DNA of 64,000 nucleotides from Sphingomonas jeddahensis (GCF_001981525.1 NZ_MPSB01000013.1:1-64000); one strand, 5' to 3'. Shown: positions 45,809 to 56,103, numbered from the stretch's first letter. Numbers and translations are program-made. Notes: generated from the letters alone by a model not told the origin.

Positions 45809-46582
45809 TCAGCCACCTCCGTGCAGGTTGATCTTCTGCCCGTTGACATATTCGCCGTCGGCGGAGACGAAATAGGCCACCGCCGCCGCCACGTCCGCGG
45901 GCGTCGACACGCGGCCGAACGGCGATCCTGCGGCCAGGTCATGGATGTCAGCTACGCCGCGAGTCGCCTTGGCCAGCCGCTCGCCCATGTCGGTCACCGT
46001 TAGGCCCGGCGCGACGATATTCGTGCGGATGTTGTTCGGCCGTTCCTCCTTGGACAGCACCAGCGCCAGCGCCTCGGCCGCCGCCTTGCCCATCGAATAG
46101 GGCGCGCCATTGGGGGCGTGGTAGAGCGTGGCGACGCTGGAGATCATGATGATGTCCCCGCGGCCATTCTCCTTGGCGCGCTGCCGCATCGAGGGGAGGA
46201 CGAGCTTCGACATGTAATGCGGCGCGAAACAATGCGTGCGCATCACGCGCTCAAACTCGCCCGGATCGGTGTCAGCGACGCTCTGTCCGCGGCTGGCGAT
46301 GCCGGCGTTGTTCACGAGGATGTCGACGCCTGGAAAGCCGGCGAGCACTGCATCGACCAGCATTTGGCAATCTTCGAAGCGATCGACGGACGCGGCATAG
46401 GCTTTCGCCTTGCGCCCGAGACCTTGGATCTCGCGGACCACTTCCCCGGCGGCCTCGGCATCGCGGCGATAGTTCACCGCCACGTCGGCGCCGTCGCGCG
46501 CGAGCCGCAGCGCGATCTCGCGCCCAATTCCGCGTCCGCCGCCCGTAATCAGCGCGATTCTGCCCGAAAGTCCCCCGCTCAT
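45809..46582 (-). CDS. SDR family oxidoreductase
   Basis: 257 residues. The cofactor motif TGGGRGIG (residues 13-20), NNAG near 91 and the catalytic YxxxK (YSMGKAAAE near 161) define a classical short-chain dehydrogenase, close to 3-oxoacyl-ACP reductase. Coupled by ATGA to the enoyl-CoA hydratase gene upstream, so it probably acts on a 3-hydroxyacyl-CoA or related intermediate. Substrate unknown. Confidence 0.9.
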   Translation of the reverse strand: MSGGLSGRIALITGGGRGIGREIALRLARDGADVAVNYRRDAEAAGEVVREIQGLGRKAKAYAASVDRFEDCQMLVDAVLAGFPGVDILVNNAGIASRGQSVADTDPGEFERVMRTHCFAPHYMSKLVLPSMRQRAKENGRGDIIMISSVATLYHAPNGAPYSMGKAAAEALALVLSKEERPNNIRTNIVAPGLTVTDMGERLAKATRGVADIHDLAAGSPFGRVSTPADVAAAVAYFVSADGEYVNGQKINLHGGG

Positions 46583-47388
46583 GCCGCCTTCTCCCCCGTT
46601 TTCTTGCTGTAATCCGGCCGGCGCTTTTCGAAAAACGCCTTGATGCCTTCACCGAATTCTGGCGCGGTTGCGCACAGGATCTGGTTGCGATCCTCCATCG
46701 CCACCGCAGATTCGAGGCTCGGCGCGTCGATCGCCATGCGCAGGCATTCCTTCGTCAGCCGCAGCCCCATCGGCGAGGTGGTGAGCATCGATTCGATCAG
46801 CGGCGCAGCGGCCGCTTCCATTTGGTCGTCGGCCACGACACGGCTGACGAGCCCGGTGGCGAGCGCGCGGTCAGCGGTGATGAAATCACCCGTCAGCATG
46901 AACTCCGCGGCCACGCTCGCACCGACGAGCCGCGGCAGGAAGTAGCTCACGCCGATGTCGCACGCCGACAGCCCGATGCGGATGAAGGCGGCATTCATGC
47001 GCACCGATTCGCCAGCGATGCGGATGTCGGACGCAAGCGCCATGGCAAAGCCGCCGCCGCAGGCGGGGCCGTGGACCAGGCTGATGATCGGCTGCGGGCA
47101 GTAACGCATCTTCATCACGATCTCGGCGATCGACCGCTGGTGTGCGAGGCGATCGATCGTGTCGAACTCGGAACGGCCGCCCTCCTGGAGATCGAGCCCG
47201 GCGCAGAACGCGCGGCCGGCACCCTTGAGCACCACCACGCGGCAGTCCCGATCCTTGGCGAGCTTGCCGAAATAGTCGTTCAACTCCTCGACGTGGCGAT
47301 CGTTGAGCGCGTTCAGGACATGCGGGCGGTTCATCGTCACCCAATCGACTTCGCCCCGGCGCTCGACCGAGATCATCTCGTAATCCAC
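46579..47388 (-). CDS. Enoyl-CoA hydratase/isomerase family protein
   Basis: 269 residues. VTMNRPHVLNALN, GRAFCAGLDL (the oxyanion-hole glycine), GPACGGGFAMALASD and IGLSACDIGVSYFLPR are the crotonase fold motifs. The active site Asp in ACDIG fits hydratase or isomerase chemistry. GTG 47388 has a strong GGAGAGGAAG site and is preferred over ATG 47421. It opens the - strand half of a divergent acyl-CoA cluster; its stop overlaps the SDR start. Confidence 0.9.
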   Translation of the reverse strand: MDYEMISVERRGEVDWVTMNRPHVLNALNDRHVEELNDYFGKLAKDRDCRVVVLKGAGRAFCAGLDLQEGGRSEFDTIDRLAHQRSIAEIVMKMRYCPQPIISLVHGPACGGGFAMALASDIRIAGESVRMNAAFIRIGLSACDIGVSYFLPRLVGASVAAEFMLTGDFITADRALATGLVSRVVADDQMEAAAAPLIESMLTTSPMGLRLTKECLRMAIDAPSLESAVAMEDRNQILCATAPEFGEGIKAFFEKRRPDYSKKTGEKAA

Positions 47389-47426
47389 GCTTCCTCTCCC
47401 GTTCCTGCTTGTTGCGTTCATGCTTG

Positions 47427-47458
47427 TTGACGGAGCAATCTACATAACTAAAGTTATC
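47427..47458 (+). promoter_or_regulatory. Candidate promoter and palindromic operator between divergent acyl-CoA operons
   Basis: TTGACG at 47427-47432, 16 bases, TAAAGT at 47449-47454 forms a plausible promoter for the + strand operon. The 14-base perfect palindrome ATAACTAAAGTTAT (47444-47457) overlaps the -10, as expected for a TetR- or MarR-type repressor site. The regulator is not in this window. Confidence 0.55.
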
Positions 47459-47513
47459 CTGCAATCGCGGAAGGCCGATGGGGGCGCCGCTGGATGGGTG
47501 AGGGGAGAGGGGC

Positions 47514-48302
47514 GTGAAGCTCGGACCGGATATCGCAGCTGTCATCACCGGGGGTGCCTCGGGGCTGGGGCTGGCCACGGCAAAGGCGCTGATCGCGCAT
47601 GGCGTGAAGGTCGCGTTGTTCGACAAGAATGCCGAGATCGGTCCCGGCGTTGCCGCGGAGATCGGTGCGGTGTTCTGCGAGGTGGACGTGATGGATCAGG
47701 CATCGGTCGATGCCGGCTTCGTCAAGGCGCGTGCGGCAAACGGGCAGGAGCGGCTGCTGGTCAATTGCGCCGGTGGCGGCTTTGGCGGGCCGAACAAAAC
47801 GGTCGCGCGGTCGAAGGAGGACGGCGCGATCACGCCTTACCCGATCGAGAATTTTCAGAAGACGCTGGAGCTCAACCTCGTCGGCTCGTTCCGCTGCATC
47901 GTCGGCGCGGCCGCCGGCATGATGACGCTGGAGCCGACCGAGGATGGGGATCGCGGCGCGATCGTCAACACCGCCAGCGTGGCGGGCGAGGAAGGGCAGA
48001 TGGGGCAGGTCGCCTATGCCTCGGCCAAGGCCGGCGTGATCGGCATGACGCTCAATGTTGCGCGCGATCTCGCGAGCGAGGGTATCCGCTGCAACACGAT
48101 CCTGCCCGGCATCTTCGACACGCCGCTGCTGGCGCGCGCCAAGCCGCAGGTGAAGGCGGCGCTGTCGGCGATGGTGCCGTTCCCCAAGCGGCTGGGCGCC
48201 GCGGAGGAATATGCCGCGCTGGCGGTCGAGATGCTGCGCAACGGCTATTTCAACGGCGAGGACGTCCGGCTCGACGGCGCAATCCGGATGCAGCCTAGGT
48301 GA
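47514..48302 (+). CDS. SDR family oxidoreductase, 3-hydroxyacyl-CoA dehydrogenase type-2-like
   Basis: 262 residues. The cofactor motif TGGASGLG (12-19), NCAGGGFGGP near 84 and YASAKAG near 163 (catalytic Tyr and Lys) place it in the short-chain group that includes HSD10-type 3-hydroxyacyl-CoA dehydrogenases. The GTG start has a GGGGAGAGGGG site. First gene of the + operon, followed by two acyl-CoA dehydrogenase genes, so it probably oxidises a beta-hydroxyacyl-CoA. Confidence 0.9.
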   Translation: MKLGPDIAAVITGGASGLGLATAKALIAHGVKVALFDKNAEIGPGVAAEIGAVFCEVDVMDQASVDAGFVKARAANGQERLLVNCAGGGFGGPNKTVARSKEDGAITPYPIENFQKTLELNLVGSFRCIVGAAAGMMTLEPTEDGDRGAIVNTASVAGEEGQMGQVAYASAKAGVIGMTLNVARDLASEGIRCNTILPGIFDTPLLARAKPQVKAALSAMVPFPKRLGAAEEYAALAVEMLRNGYFNGEDVRLDGAIRMQPR

Positions 48303-48306
48303 CATA

Positions 48307-48411
48307 CTCCCTCTCCCCGCTTGCGGGGAGAGGGCAGGGGAGAGGGGCGGTGGAGGGCGGCTCATGAGTGCCCTTCTCCCCAGTCCTCTCCCCACAAGTG
48401 GGGAGAGGGAG
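48307..48411. repeat. Dispersed palindromic repeat, family C (copy 2)
   Basis: Two inverted hairpins: CTCTCCCCGCTTGCGGGGAG at the left and CTCTCCCCACAAGTGGGGAG at the right, with further inverted GGGAGAGGGG/CCCTTCTCCCC segments. Its right end (GGGGAGAGGGAG) is 6 bases before the next start codon and would serve as that gene's ribosome site. Confidence 0.8.
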
Positions 48412-48417
48412 TGTAAT

Positions 48418-49515
48418 ATGAATTTCGATTATTCCGACGACCAGAAGATGCTGAAGGACGAGGCGCGCAAGTTCCTCGCCGCCAAGTGCGACGCCAAGGT
48501 GGTGCGCAGCGTGCTCGACAATGCCGATCGCGCTTATGACGAGGGGCTGTGGAAGGGTGTCGCCGAACAGGGTTGGCTCGGTGTCGCCATCCCCGAGGAG
48601 TTCGGCGGTCTCGGTCTCGGCCACGTCGAGCTTTGCGGCCTTGCCGAGGAGCTGGGCCGCGCCTGTGCGCCGATCCCCTTCGCTTCGACGGTCTATTTCG
48701 TCGCCGAAGCGCTGATGAAGTTCGGCTCGGCCGAGCAGAAGGCCAAGTGGCTGCCGAAGATCGCCGCCGGGGAGGTGATTGGCGCCTTCGCCACCAGCGA
48801 GGGCAAGGGGCCCGTGACGGCGCGCTCGATCGGCACAAGCGTGTCGGCCGGCAAGCTGTCGGGCGAAAAAATCCCGGTCACCGACGGTGACGTCGCAGAC
48901 CTGATCGTGGTGCTCGCCAAGGACGGACTATACCTCGTCGAGAAGGGCGAAGGCGTGTCGGCCGAGGTGCTCGAGACGCTCGACCCGACGCGCTCGGTGG
49001 CCAAGTTGACCTTTAGCAATGCACCGGCTGCGAAGCTCGGGTCCGAGGACGGCATCGCGGCGATGCAGGCGGTGTTCGATCGCGCCGCGGTGCTGCTGGC
49101 GTTCGAGCAGGTCGGGGGCGCGGACAAGAGCCTTGAGATGGCCAAAGCCTATGCCTTTGAGCGGCAGGCGTTCGGCCGCGCAATCGCTGGCTATCAGGCG
49201 ATCAAGCACAAGCTGGCTGACATGTACGTGAAGAACGAGATCGCGCGCTCCAACGCATATTACGGCGCCTGGGCGCTCAACACCGATGCGGGCGAACTGC
49301 CGCTGGCAGCAGCCACCGCGCGCGTCGCGGCGAGCGAGGCGTTCTGGTTCGCGTCCAAGGAGAATATCCAGACGCACGGCGGCATCGGATTTACCTGGGA
49401 GGCCGATCCGCAGCTCTATTATCGCCGGTCGCGGCAGCTGTCGCTGGTCGCGGGTGCCCCCGCGACGTGGCGTGAGCGGCTCGTGAGCCAGCTCGAGATG
49501 AAGAACGCCGCGTAA
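48418..49515 (+). CDS. Acyl-CoA dehydrogenase family protein (probable partner subunit)
   Basis: 365 residues. It has the acyl-CoA dehydrogenase fold: IPEEFGGLGLG near 60, GAFATSEG near 123, AFGRAIAGYQAIKHKLAD near 259-276, and HGGIGFTWEADPQLYYRR near 322-339. It lacks the C-terminal GGTxEI-xxxIA motif seen in the next gene. The HGGIGFTWE form is typical of the non-catalytic-end subunit in heteromeric dehydrogenases such as FadE28 with FadE29, which is inference. Start ATG 48418; its ribosome site lies at the end of the family C repeat. Confidence 0.9.
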   Translation: MNFDYSDDQKMLKDEARKFLAAKCDAKVVRSVLDNADRAYDEGLWKGVAEQGWLGVAIPEEFGGLGLGHVELCGLAEELGRACAPIPFASTVYFVAEALMKFGSAEQKAKWLPKIAAGEVIGAFATSEGKGPVTARSIGTSVSAGKLSGEKIPVTDGDVADLIVVLAKDGLYLVEKGEGVSAEVLETLDPTRSVAKLTFSNAPAAKLGSEDGIAAMQAVFDRAAVLLAFEQVGGADKSLEMAKAYAFERQAFGRAIAGYQAIKHKLADMYVKNEIARSNAYYGAWALNTDAGELPLAAATARVAASEAFWFASKENIQTHGGIGFTWEADPQLYYRRSRQLSLVAGAPATWRERLVSQLEMKNAA

Positions 49516-49517
49516 CT

Positions 49518-49600
49518 CCGTTCGCCCTAAGTTTGTCGAAGGGCTGTACTGCTAAACCGACGAAGAAAGGGCGGGGCCTCGACAAGCTCAGCCCGAACGG
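49518..49600. repeat. Dispersed palindromic repeat, family B (copy 3)
   Basis: CCGTTCGCCCTAAGTTTGTC and GACAAGCTCAGCCCGAACGG as outer arms, with an internal GAAGGGC/AAAGGGC element. It sits between the two acyl-CoA dehydrogenase genes, which are otherwise adjacent. Confidence 0.85.
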
Positions 49601-49618
49601 TTCGAGAGGAACCAGATC

Positions 49619-50824
49619 ATGGACTTCAACGATTCCCCGGAAGAGGCCGAATATCGCGCCACTGCGCGCGCCTGGCTCGAGAAGAACACCGCCGAGCACA
49701 AAGCCGAAGCACATGCCGACGATATGGCGGCAGGCAAGGCGTGGCAGCGGCGTAAAGCTGAGGCGGGTTACGCGCAGATCACCTGGCCCAAGGAATGGGG
49801 CGGGGCGGGCGGCACGCCGATCCAGTCGGTGATCTTCGGTCAGGAGGAGGCCAAATTCCCGGTCAATTACGGCTATTTCACCATCGGCCTTGGCATGTGC
49901 GTGCCGACCGTGATGGCCTTTGCCGACGATGAGACCAAGAAGCGCTTCGTTGGCCCAGCGCTGCGCGGCGAGGAGATCTGGTCGCAGTTGTTTTCCGAGC
50001 CGGCCGGCGGCTCCGACGTGGCGGCGATCCGCACCAAGGCGGTGCGCAACGGCGACGATTGGGTCATCAACGGACAGAAGGTGTGGACCTCGGGCGCGCA
50101 TTATTCGGACTACGGCATCGTGCTGGTCCGGACCAATCCCGACGTGCCCAAGCACAAAGGCCTGACGATGTTCTGGCTCGACCTGAAATCGCCGGGTGTC
50201 GAGATCCGGCCGATCCACCAGATGTCGGGCGGGTCGAATTTCAACGAAGTTTATTTCACCGACGTGCGCATCCCCGATGCGCAGCGGCTCGGCGCGGTGG
50301 ACGACGGTTGGAAGGTCGCGCTGGTCACGCTGATGAACGAGCGTCTCGCAGTCGGGGGCAGCCGCGGCGTGGGACCGGAGGAGATCCTGTCGTTGGCGCG
50401 CGACATGGATGCGGCTGACGGCCCGCTGCTGAAGGACAGCGCCTTTCGCCAGCGGCTGGCGGATTGGTACGTCCAGTCGCAGGGGCTCAGCAACACGCGC
50501 ATGCGCACGATGACCGCGCTGAGTCGCGGCCAGACGCCGGGGCCGGAAAGCTCGATCGGCAAGATCATCGCTGCCAACCAGATGCAGGAACTCGGCAACG
50601 CCGCGGTAGAGGCGGGCGATCAATATGGCATTATCGCCGATCCCAAGCTGGCGGCACTCAAGGGCCTGTTCCAGGGCGCGGTGATGAACGCGCCGGGACT
50701 GCGCATCGCGGGCGGCACTGACGAAATCCTGAAGAACATCATCGCCGAACGCGTGCTCGGCATGCCGGGCGAGATCCGGACGGACAAGGATGCGGCGTTC
50801 AAGGATTTGGCGACGGGACGGTAA
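49619..50824 (+). CDS. Acyl-CoA dehydrogenase family protein
   Basis: 401 residues. Flavin and substrate motifs: FSEPAGGSDVAAIRT near 124, NGQKVWTSGAHYSDY near 151, and the C-terminal GGTDEILKNIIAERVLGMP near 372, which holds the conserved dimer-interface segment. The N-terminus WLEKNTAEHK fits the FadE-type group active on bulky or branched CoA esters. Together with the previous gene it may be an alpha2-beta2 enzyme. The pathway (fatty acid, steroid or aromatic side chain) cannot be told. Confidence 0.92.
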   Translation: MDFNDSPEEAEYRATARAWLEKNTAEHKAEAHADDMAAGKAWQRRKAEAGYAQITWPKEWGGAGGTPIQSVIFGQEEAKFPVNYGYFTIGLGMCVPTVMAFADDETKKRFVGPALRGEEIWSQLFSEPAGGSDVAAIRTKAVRNGDDWVINGQKVWTSGAHYSDYGIVLVRTNPDVPKHKGLTMFWLDLKSPGVEIRPIHQMSGGSNFNEVYFTDVRIPDAQRLGAVDDGWKVALVTLMNERLAVGGSRGVGPEEILSLARDMDAADGPLLKDSAFRQRLADWYVQSQGLSNTRMRTMTALSRGQTPGPESSIGKIIAANQMQELGNAAVEAGDQYGIIADPKLAALKGLFQGAVMNAPGLRIAGGTDEILKNIIAERVLGMPGEIRTDKDAAFKDLATGR

Positions 50825-50901
50825 AACTCGCTGCCGTACTGGCACCGTCATTCCGGGAAGGCGGAAATGACGTTGCCGGTACGGCACGGTACCCGAGCTT
50901 C

Positions 50902-50983
50902 GTCATCCGGACTTGATCCAGGATCCCGCTTCTTCTCCGGCCTTGCGTAAGGCCGCGGGACCCCGGACCAAGTCCGGGGTGAC
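50902..50983. repeat. Dispersed palindromic repeat, family A (copy 4), in a 314-base gap
   Basis: GTCATCCGGACTTGATCC at the left, CGCTTCTTCTCC in the middle, ACCAAGTCCGGGGTGAC at the right. The gap 50825-51138 otherwise holds a damaged hairpin (CGTCATTCCGGGAAGG...GGAAATGACG at 50848-50872), another partial GTCATGCCGGGC at 51017, and no evident gene. Confidence 0.85.
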
Positions 50984-51138
50984 GGTGGCTGGTTAGAAAA
51001 CCCCCGCCTCATCCGTCATGCCGGGCTCGGCCCAGCAACCACGGGGCCGCGACTTGATCGGCCGAAAGGCGTGCAGATCAGTAGATCCCGGCACTAGAGC
51101 GGCATCCCAAACACGCGGGGCAACAGCGCCCTTATCCC

Positions 51139-51324
51139 TCAATCCTTCTTGCGCGTGAACAGCACCGCAGCAGCCACAGCTGCCGATCCGATGCCTACGC
51201 CGAGCCCGATCTTGCCCAAATCCCAGCCGCGATGGCGGCGCGCGCGCTTCGCTTCTTCCGCCGCAGTCTCTCGTTGCTTTGCCGCAGCGGCAGCGGCGAG
51301 GATCTCATTGGGTTCGTCGGACAC
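51139..51324 (-). CDS. Small single-span membrane protein
   Basis: 61 residues from GTG 51324. Residues 5-32 are charged and Ala-rich (helical), followed by one hydrophobic helix (LGKIGLGVGIGSAAVAAAVLF, about 37-57) and a basic tail TRKKD. AAGGAGA lies 8 bases before the start. It follows tgt by 14 bases and probably shares its operon. No family recognised; a link to tgt is not obvious. Confidence 0.65.
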   Translation of the reverse strand: MSDEPNEILAAAAAAKQRETAAEEAKRARRHRGWDLGKIGLGVGIGSAAVAAAVLFTRKKD

Positions 51325-51338
51325 GCTCACTCTCCTTT

Positions 51339-52942
<1,604 letters not shown>

Positions 52943-53028
52943 GTCATGCACATACCACGAAGCGCACGCCGTCCCGATCTTCAGAGCGTAGCGTCAACGG
53001 GTTTTCGTCGTGTCGATGAATGAAAGCT

Positions 53029-53102
53029 GGATGCCCGACAAGGACTCGAACCTTGATTGACGGAGTCAGAGTCCGCTCTCTTACCATTAGAGGATCGGGC
53101 AT
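53029..53102 (-). tRNA. tRNA-Gln (anticodon CTG)
   Basis: 74 bases on the complement, with encoded CCA. Acceptor TGCCCGA/TCGGGCA, D arm CCTC/GAGA region, anticodon stem GCGGA/TCCGT with loop CTCTGAC (anticodon CTG), T arm CAAGG TTCGAGT CCTTG. It reads CAG codons. Confidence 0.95.
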
Positions 53103-53280
53103 CAGCTCGCGTCGCAGCGATGAAGCAACGACAGGGACGCGCCTCTAAGCCTACGTGATTTGTTGGTCAAGCACTCAATTTCGTATCCGGGTTGCAGCGG
53201 GTCACGACGCACGCTAGCGTCAGCGCCAAGCACCGAGCGGGCCAACCCGTGACGGCAGAAAAGAAGAAAGAAGACGGCAC

Positions 53281-54327
53281 GTGGCGCATCAATTCGCCGA
53301 CTTGCCGTACCGGCGCGACGATCGCCGCGCCCGTCCGGCTAGCGAGGGCCAGAAGCAGGCCCCTTTTCGCCAGCATTACGCACGCCATTATGCGGCGCTG
53401 GATCTTGGTACCAACAATTGTCGATTGCTCATCGCCCGGCCGCAGGGTGATGGCTTTGCGGTGGTGGACGCCTTTTCGCGGATCGTCAGGCTTGGCGAAG
53501 GCCTGGCGACGAGCGGCCGGCTTTCCGACGCGGCGATCGAGCGTACCATCGGCGCGCTACGTATCTGCTCCGAAAAACTGAAGCGTCGCAACGTGACACT
53601 TGCGCGCTCCGTCGCCACGGAGGCATGTCGGCGTGCATCGAACGGCGCATCTTTTATCGAACGCGCCTATCAGGAGACCGGTATCCACCTCGATGTGATT
53701 TCGGCGGAGGAGGAGGCAAGGCTCGCCGTTCTCGGCTGCCATGTGCTGCTCGAACCGGGCAACGCGCCTGCGCTTGTTTTCGACATCGGTGGGGGATCGA
53801 CCGAACTGGTGTTGATCGACACTGCGACCACAGTTCCAACGGTGATCGACTGGCATTCGGCGCCCTGGGGCGTGGTGTCGTTAACGGAAAGCGCGGGGGG
53901 CGGTGAGGGCGCCGCTGGGCTTGCCACCGCCTATGAGCGGATGCGCGGGCTGGTGCGCGAGAGTTTCGCGCCGTTCGCCGCGCGCTTGCCGAACGTGCAT
54001 GGGCCCCGTCGCCTGCTTGGTACGTCGGGCACGGTTACGACTCTGGCGAGCGTGCATCTTGGTCTGGATCGCTATGATCGCGCGCAGGTCGATGGATTGA
54101 TCGCGCCATCTGCCTCGATGCGCGCGATCAGCCAGAAACTGGCGCATCTATCGATCGGGGATCGTGCCAAGCTGCCGTGCATCGGTCGTGAGCGGGCCGA
54201 TCTGGTAGTGGCTGGATGCGCGATCCTTGAGACGATCCTGGATCTGTGGCCGGCCGAGCGGCTCGGCGTGGCTGACCGCGGAATACGCGAGGGCATTCTG
54301 CGCCGCTTGATGGCGACGGCCGCATGA
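53281..54327 (+). CDS. Ppx/GppA family phosphatase
   Basis: 348 residues of the exopolyphosphatase / pppGpp phosphohydrolase family (actin-like fold). AALDLGTNNCRLLIA near 38-52 is the first phosphate loop and VFDIGGGSTELVLI near 161-174 the second; GTSGTVTTLAS follows near 241. It has only the two catalytic domains, as is common in Alphaproteobacteria. It would hydrolyse polyphosphate or pppGpp. GTG 53281 gives a 36-residue non-conserved leader; no better start is visible. Coupled by ATGA to rlmE. Confidence 0.9.
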   Translation: MAHQFADLPYRRDDRRARPASEGQKQAPFRQHYARHYAALDLGTNNCRLLIARPQGDGFAVVDAFSRIVRLGEGLATSGRLSDAAIERTIGALRICSEKLKRRNVTLARSVATEACRRASNGASFIERAYQETGIHLDVISAEEEARLAVLGCHVLLEPGNAPALVFDIGGGSTELVLIDTATTVPTVIDWHSAPWGVVSLTESAGGGEGAAGLATAYERMRGLVRESFAPFAARLPNVHGPRRLLGTSGTVTTLASVHLGLDRYDRAQVDGLIAPSASMRAISQKLAHLSIGDRAKLPCIGRERADLVVAGCAILETILDLWPAERLGVADRGIREGILRRLMATAA

Positions 54328-55004
54328 GGGGCGGGGGTGGACTTCGCACGCGGGTCAAGACGGCACGCGGACGCACGGCGCAATCAACGCGCTGGCTGGA
54401 GCGGCAGCTCAACGATCCCTATGTGAAGCGCGCCAAGGCGGAAGGGTATCGAAGTCGCGCCGCCTACAAGCTGATCGAGCTTGATGAACGCTTTGACTTC
54501 CTCAAGGGCGCCAAAAGGATCGTTGATCTCGGCATGGCGCCGGGTGGCTGGAGCCAGGTGGTCCGCCGCACGGTGCCGGGCAGCGCGGTCGCAGGTATCG
54601 ACCTGCTGCCGGTGGATCCGCTTGACGGCGTCGAGATCCTGCAACTCGACTTCATGGCTGATGATGCGCCGGATCGCCTGATGGCCGCGCTCGGCGGCGC
54701 GCCGGACATCGTCTTGTCGGACATGGCCGCAAATACTGTCGGCCATCCGCAAACGGACGCGCTGCGCACGATGGCTCTGGTCGAGGCGGCGAGCGATTTT
54801 GCCATCACCGTGTTGAAACCGGGCGGCGCGTTCGTTGCAAAGGTATTCGCCGGAGGCGCAGACTCGACACTTGTCGCCCTGCTCAAGAAGAATTTTGCGA
54901 CTGTGAAGCACGCCAAGCCGCCGTCCAGCCGCAAAGGCTCGGTGGAATGGTTCGTCGTGGCGCAGGGTTTCAAGGGACGTAACAAAAGGGGACCCGAGGC
55001 GTAG
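54324..55004 (+). CDS. rlmE: 23S rRNA (uridine 2552-2'-O)-methyltransferase RlmE
   Basis: 226 residues, FtsJ family, slightly longer than E. coli RlmE. RSRAAYKLIELDE near 43-55 has the first catalytic Lys, VDLGMAPGGWSQV near 67-79 the SAM loop, DIVLSDMAAN near 128 the Asp, AKVFAGG near 169 the second Lys, and SVEWFVVAQGF near the end the Glu: a complete K-D-K-E set. The start overlaps the ppx stop by 4 bases. A hairpin spans its stop codon. Confidence 0.96.
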   Translation: MRGGGGLRTRVKTARGRTAQSTRWLERQLNDPYVKRAKAEGYRSRAAYKLIELDERFDFLKGAKRIVDLGMAPGGWSQVVRRTVPGSAVAGIDLLPVDPLDGVEILQLDFMADDAPDRLMAALGGAPDIVLSDMAANTVGHPQTDALRTMALVEAASDFAITVLKPGGAFVAKVFAGGADSTLVALLKKNFATVKHAKPPSSRKGSVEWFVVAQGFKGRNKRGPEA

Positions 55005-55020
55005 CGCCCCGGATCCCTTT
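54984..55020. terminator. Hairpin between rlmE and the ferritin-like gene
   Basis: AAAAGGGGACCCGAGGCG pairs imperfectly with CGCCCCGGATCCCTTT across the rlmE stop, with A-run before and T3 after. It may end both convergent transcripts. Confidence 0.5.
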
Positions 55021-55042
55021 GATGTTGCACTGAACGATCGGC

Positions 55043-56092
55043 TCAGCCGTTGGCGGCGCTGGTTCGAATCGTTCCGTTGACGCCGGCAGGGAAGAAGCCG
55101 CCGGCAGTGACGGCAGCACGGTTCTGATAAACGACGTTGAGCACCTGCGGCGCGGTGCGGCCGAGCACCAACCCGCCGGCATCGGTCGGCACGAGGTTCG
55201 CCGTGGCCGCCGTGCCGATATCCTGATCCGTGTCGCTGGAGCCATCCAGCCCGTCGCGCGCGTTCGAGATCTGCGTGATGCGAGTATAGATGCTCGGCAC
55301 CGTCAGGCCCCGCCGCCACAACTCGGAACGGATCACGCCATCGTGATAGCATTCCGTGGCAAGGATGCCCGCGGAGGCTTCAAGGAACGTCTTGTTGGTG
55401 ATCAGCCGTGCCGAGCCTCGATAGGCCGTCACGCCCACATCGGTCAGCAGATATGATCCGATCAAGAAGTTCTCGTCGTTGGCGAACGGATCGAAGATGT
55501 CGTTGGGACCAATCACCCCGGCGGCGCGTGCTGCGGCCGTGAAGGCGCCGACCGGCGTTGCATTTCCAACCGTAACCGTGGCGCTTCCCGAGAGGTTAAT
55601 CACGGGTTGCGCCACCGCGGCGTTGCCCAGGGTCCGGCGAAGAAAGCCGATGTGGCCAAGCTCGTCAAAGGCGATCTCACGGGCATATTGCTCGACGATC
55701 CGGTCACTGAATTCGACCTTGCGGGCCGCGCCCCCTCCAGTTCCGGCGATTACCGCGCCCTGCGTGCCGGCGCCGGTCTGAAGATTGGCTGGGATGCCCT
55801 GACCGGAAACGGCGTAGGAGTAATAATTACCCTCAAGATATTCCAACTGCAGCGCGAAGTTGAGCACGTCGGCATCGCTGACAGCGGGCGTCGGCGTGCC
55901 CGTCGGTGAGGGAGTGGGGGACGGCGTGGGTGCCGGTATGAGATCATTGTCTTCGTCGTCGCACGCGGCGAGCAGCGACAAGCCGCCCGTCATGGCCGCT
56001 GCGCCGCCGCACAGGCGAATGAAGCTGCGTCGCGCCCGACGCTGAGTCTCGGCGCGTTCCATCAGGTCCAGAAATTCGATTTGATCGCTCAT
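55043..56092 (-). CDS. Tat-exported ferritin-like lipoprotein
   Basis: 349 residues. The N-terminus has a Tat motif RRSFIR (Arg21-Arg22), a hydrophobic stretch and the lipobox LLAAC (Cys44), followed by a Pro/Thr/Ser linker (about 56-74). The rest matches the ferritin-like PF13668 domain: ALQLEYLEGNYYS, AFDELGHIGFL with an ExxH, and ATECYHDGVIR with a further His. This pattern suggests a di-metal four-helix bundle, probably on the periplasmic face. Downstream partner of a paralogue 11 bases away; GAGGAGG precedes the ATG. Confidence 0.85.
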   Translation of the reverse strand: MSDQIEFLDLMERAETQRRARRSFIRLCGGAAAMTGGLSLLAACDDEDNDLIPAPTPSPTPSPTGTPTPAVSDADVLNFALQLEYLEGNYYSYAVSGQGIPANLQTGAGTQGAVIAGTGGGAARKVEFSDRIVEQYAREIAFDELGHIGFLRRTLGNAAVAQPVINLSGSATVTVGNATPVGAFTAAARAAGVIGPNDIFDPFANDENFLIGSYLLTDVGVTAYRGSARLITNKTFLEASAGILATECYHDGVIRSELWRRGLTVPSIYTRITQISNARDGLDGSSDTDQDIGTAATANLVPTDAGGLVLGRTAPQVLNVVYQNRAAVTAGGFFPAGVNGTIRTSAANG

Positions 56093-56103
56093 CGCCCGCC
56101 TCC

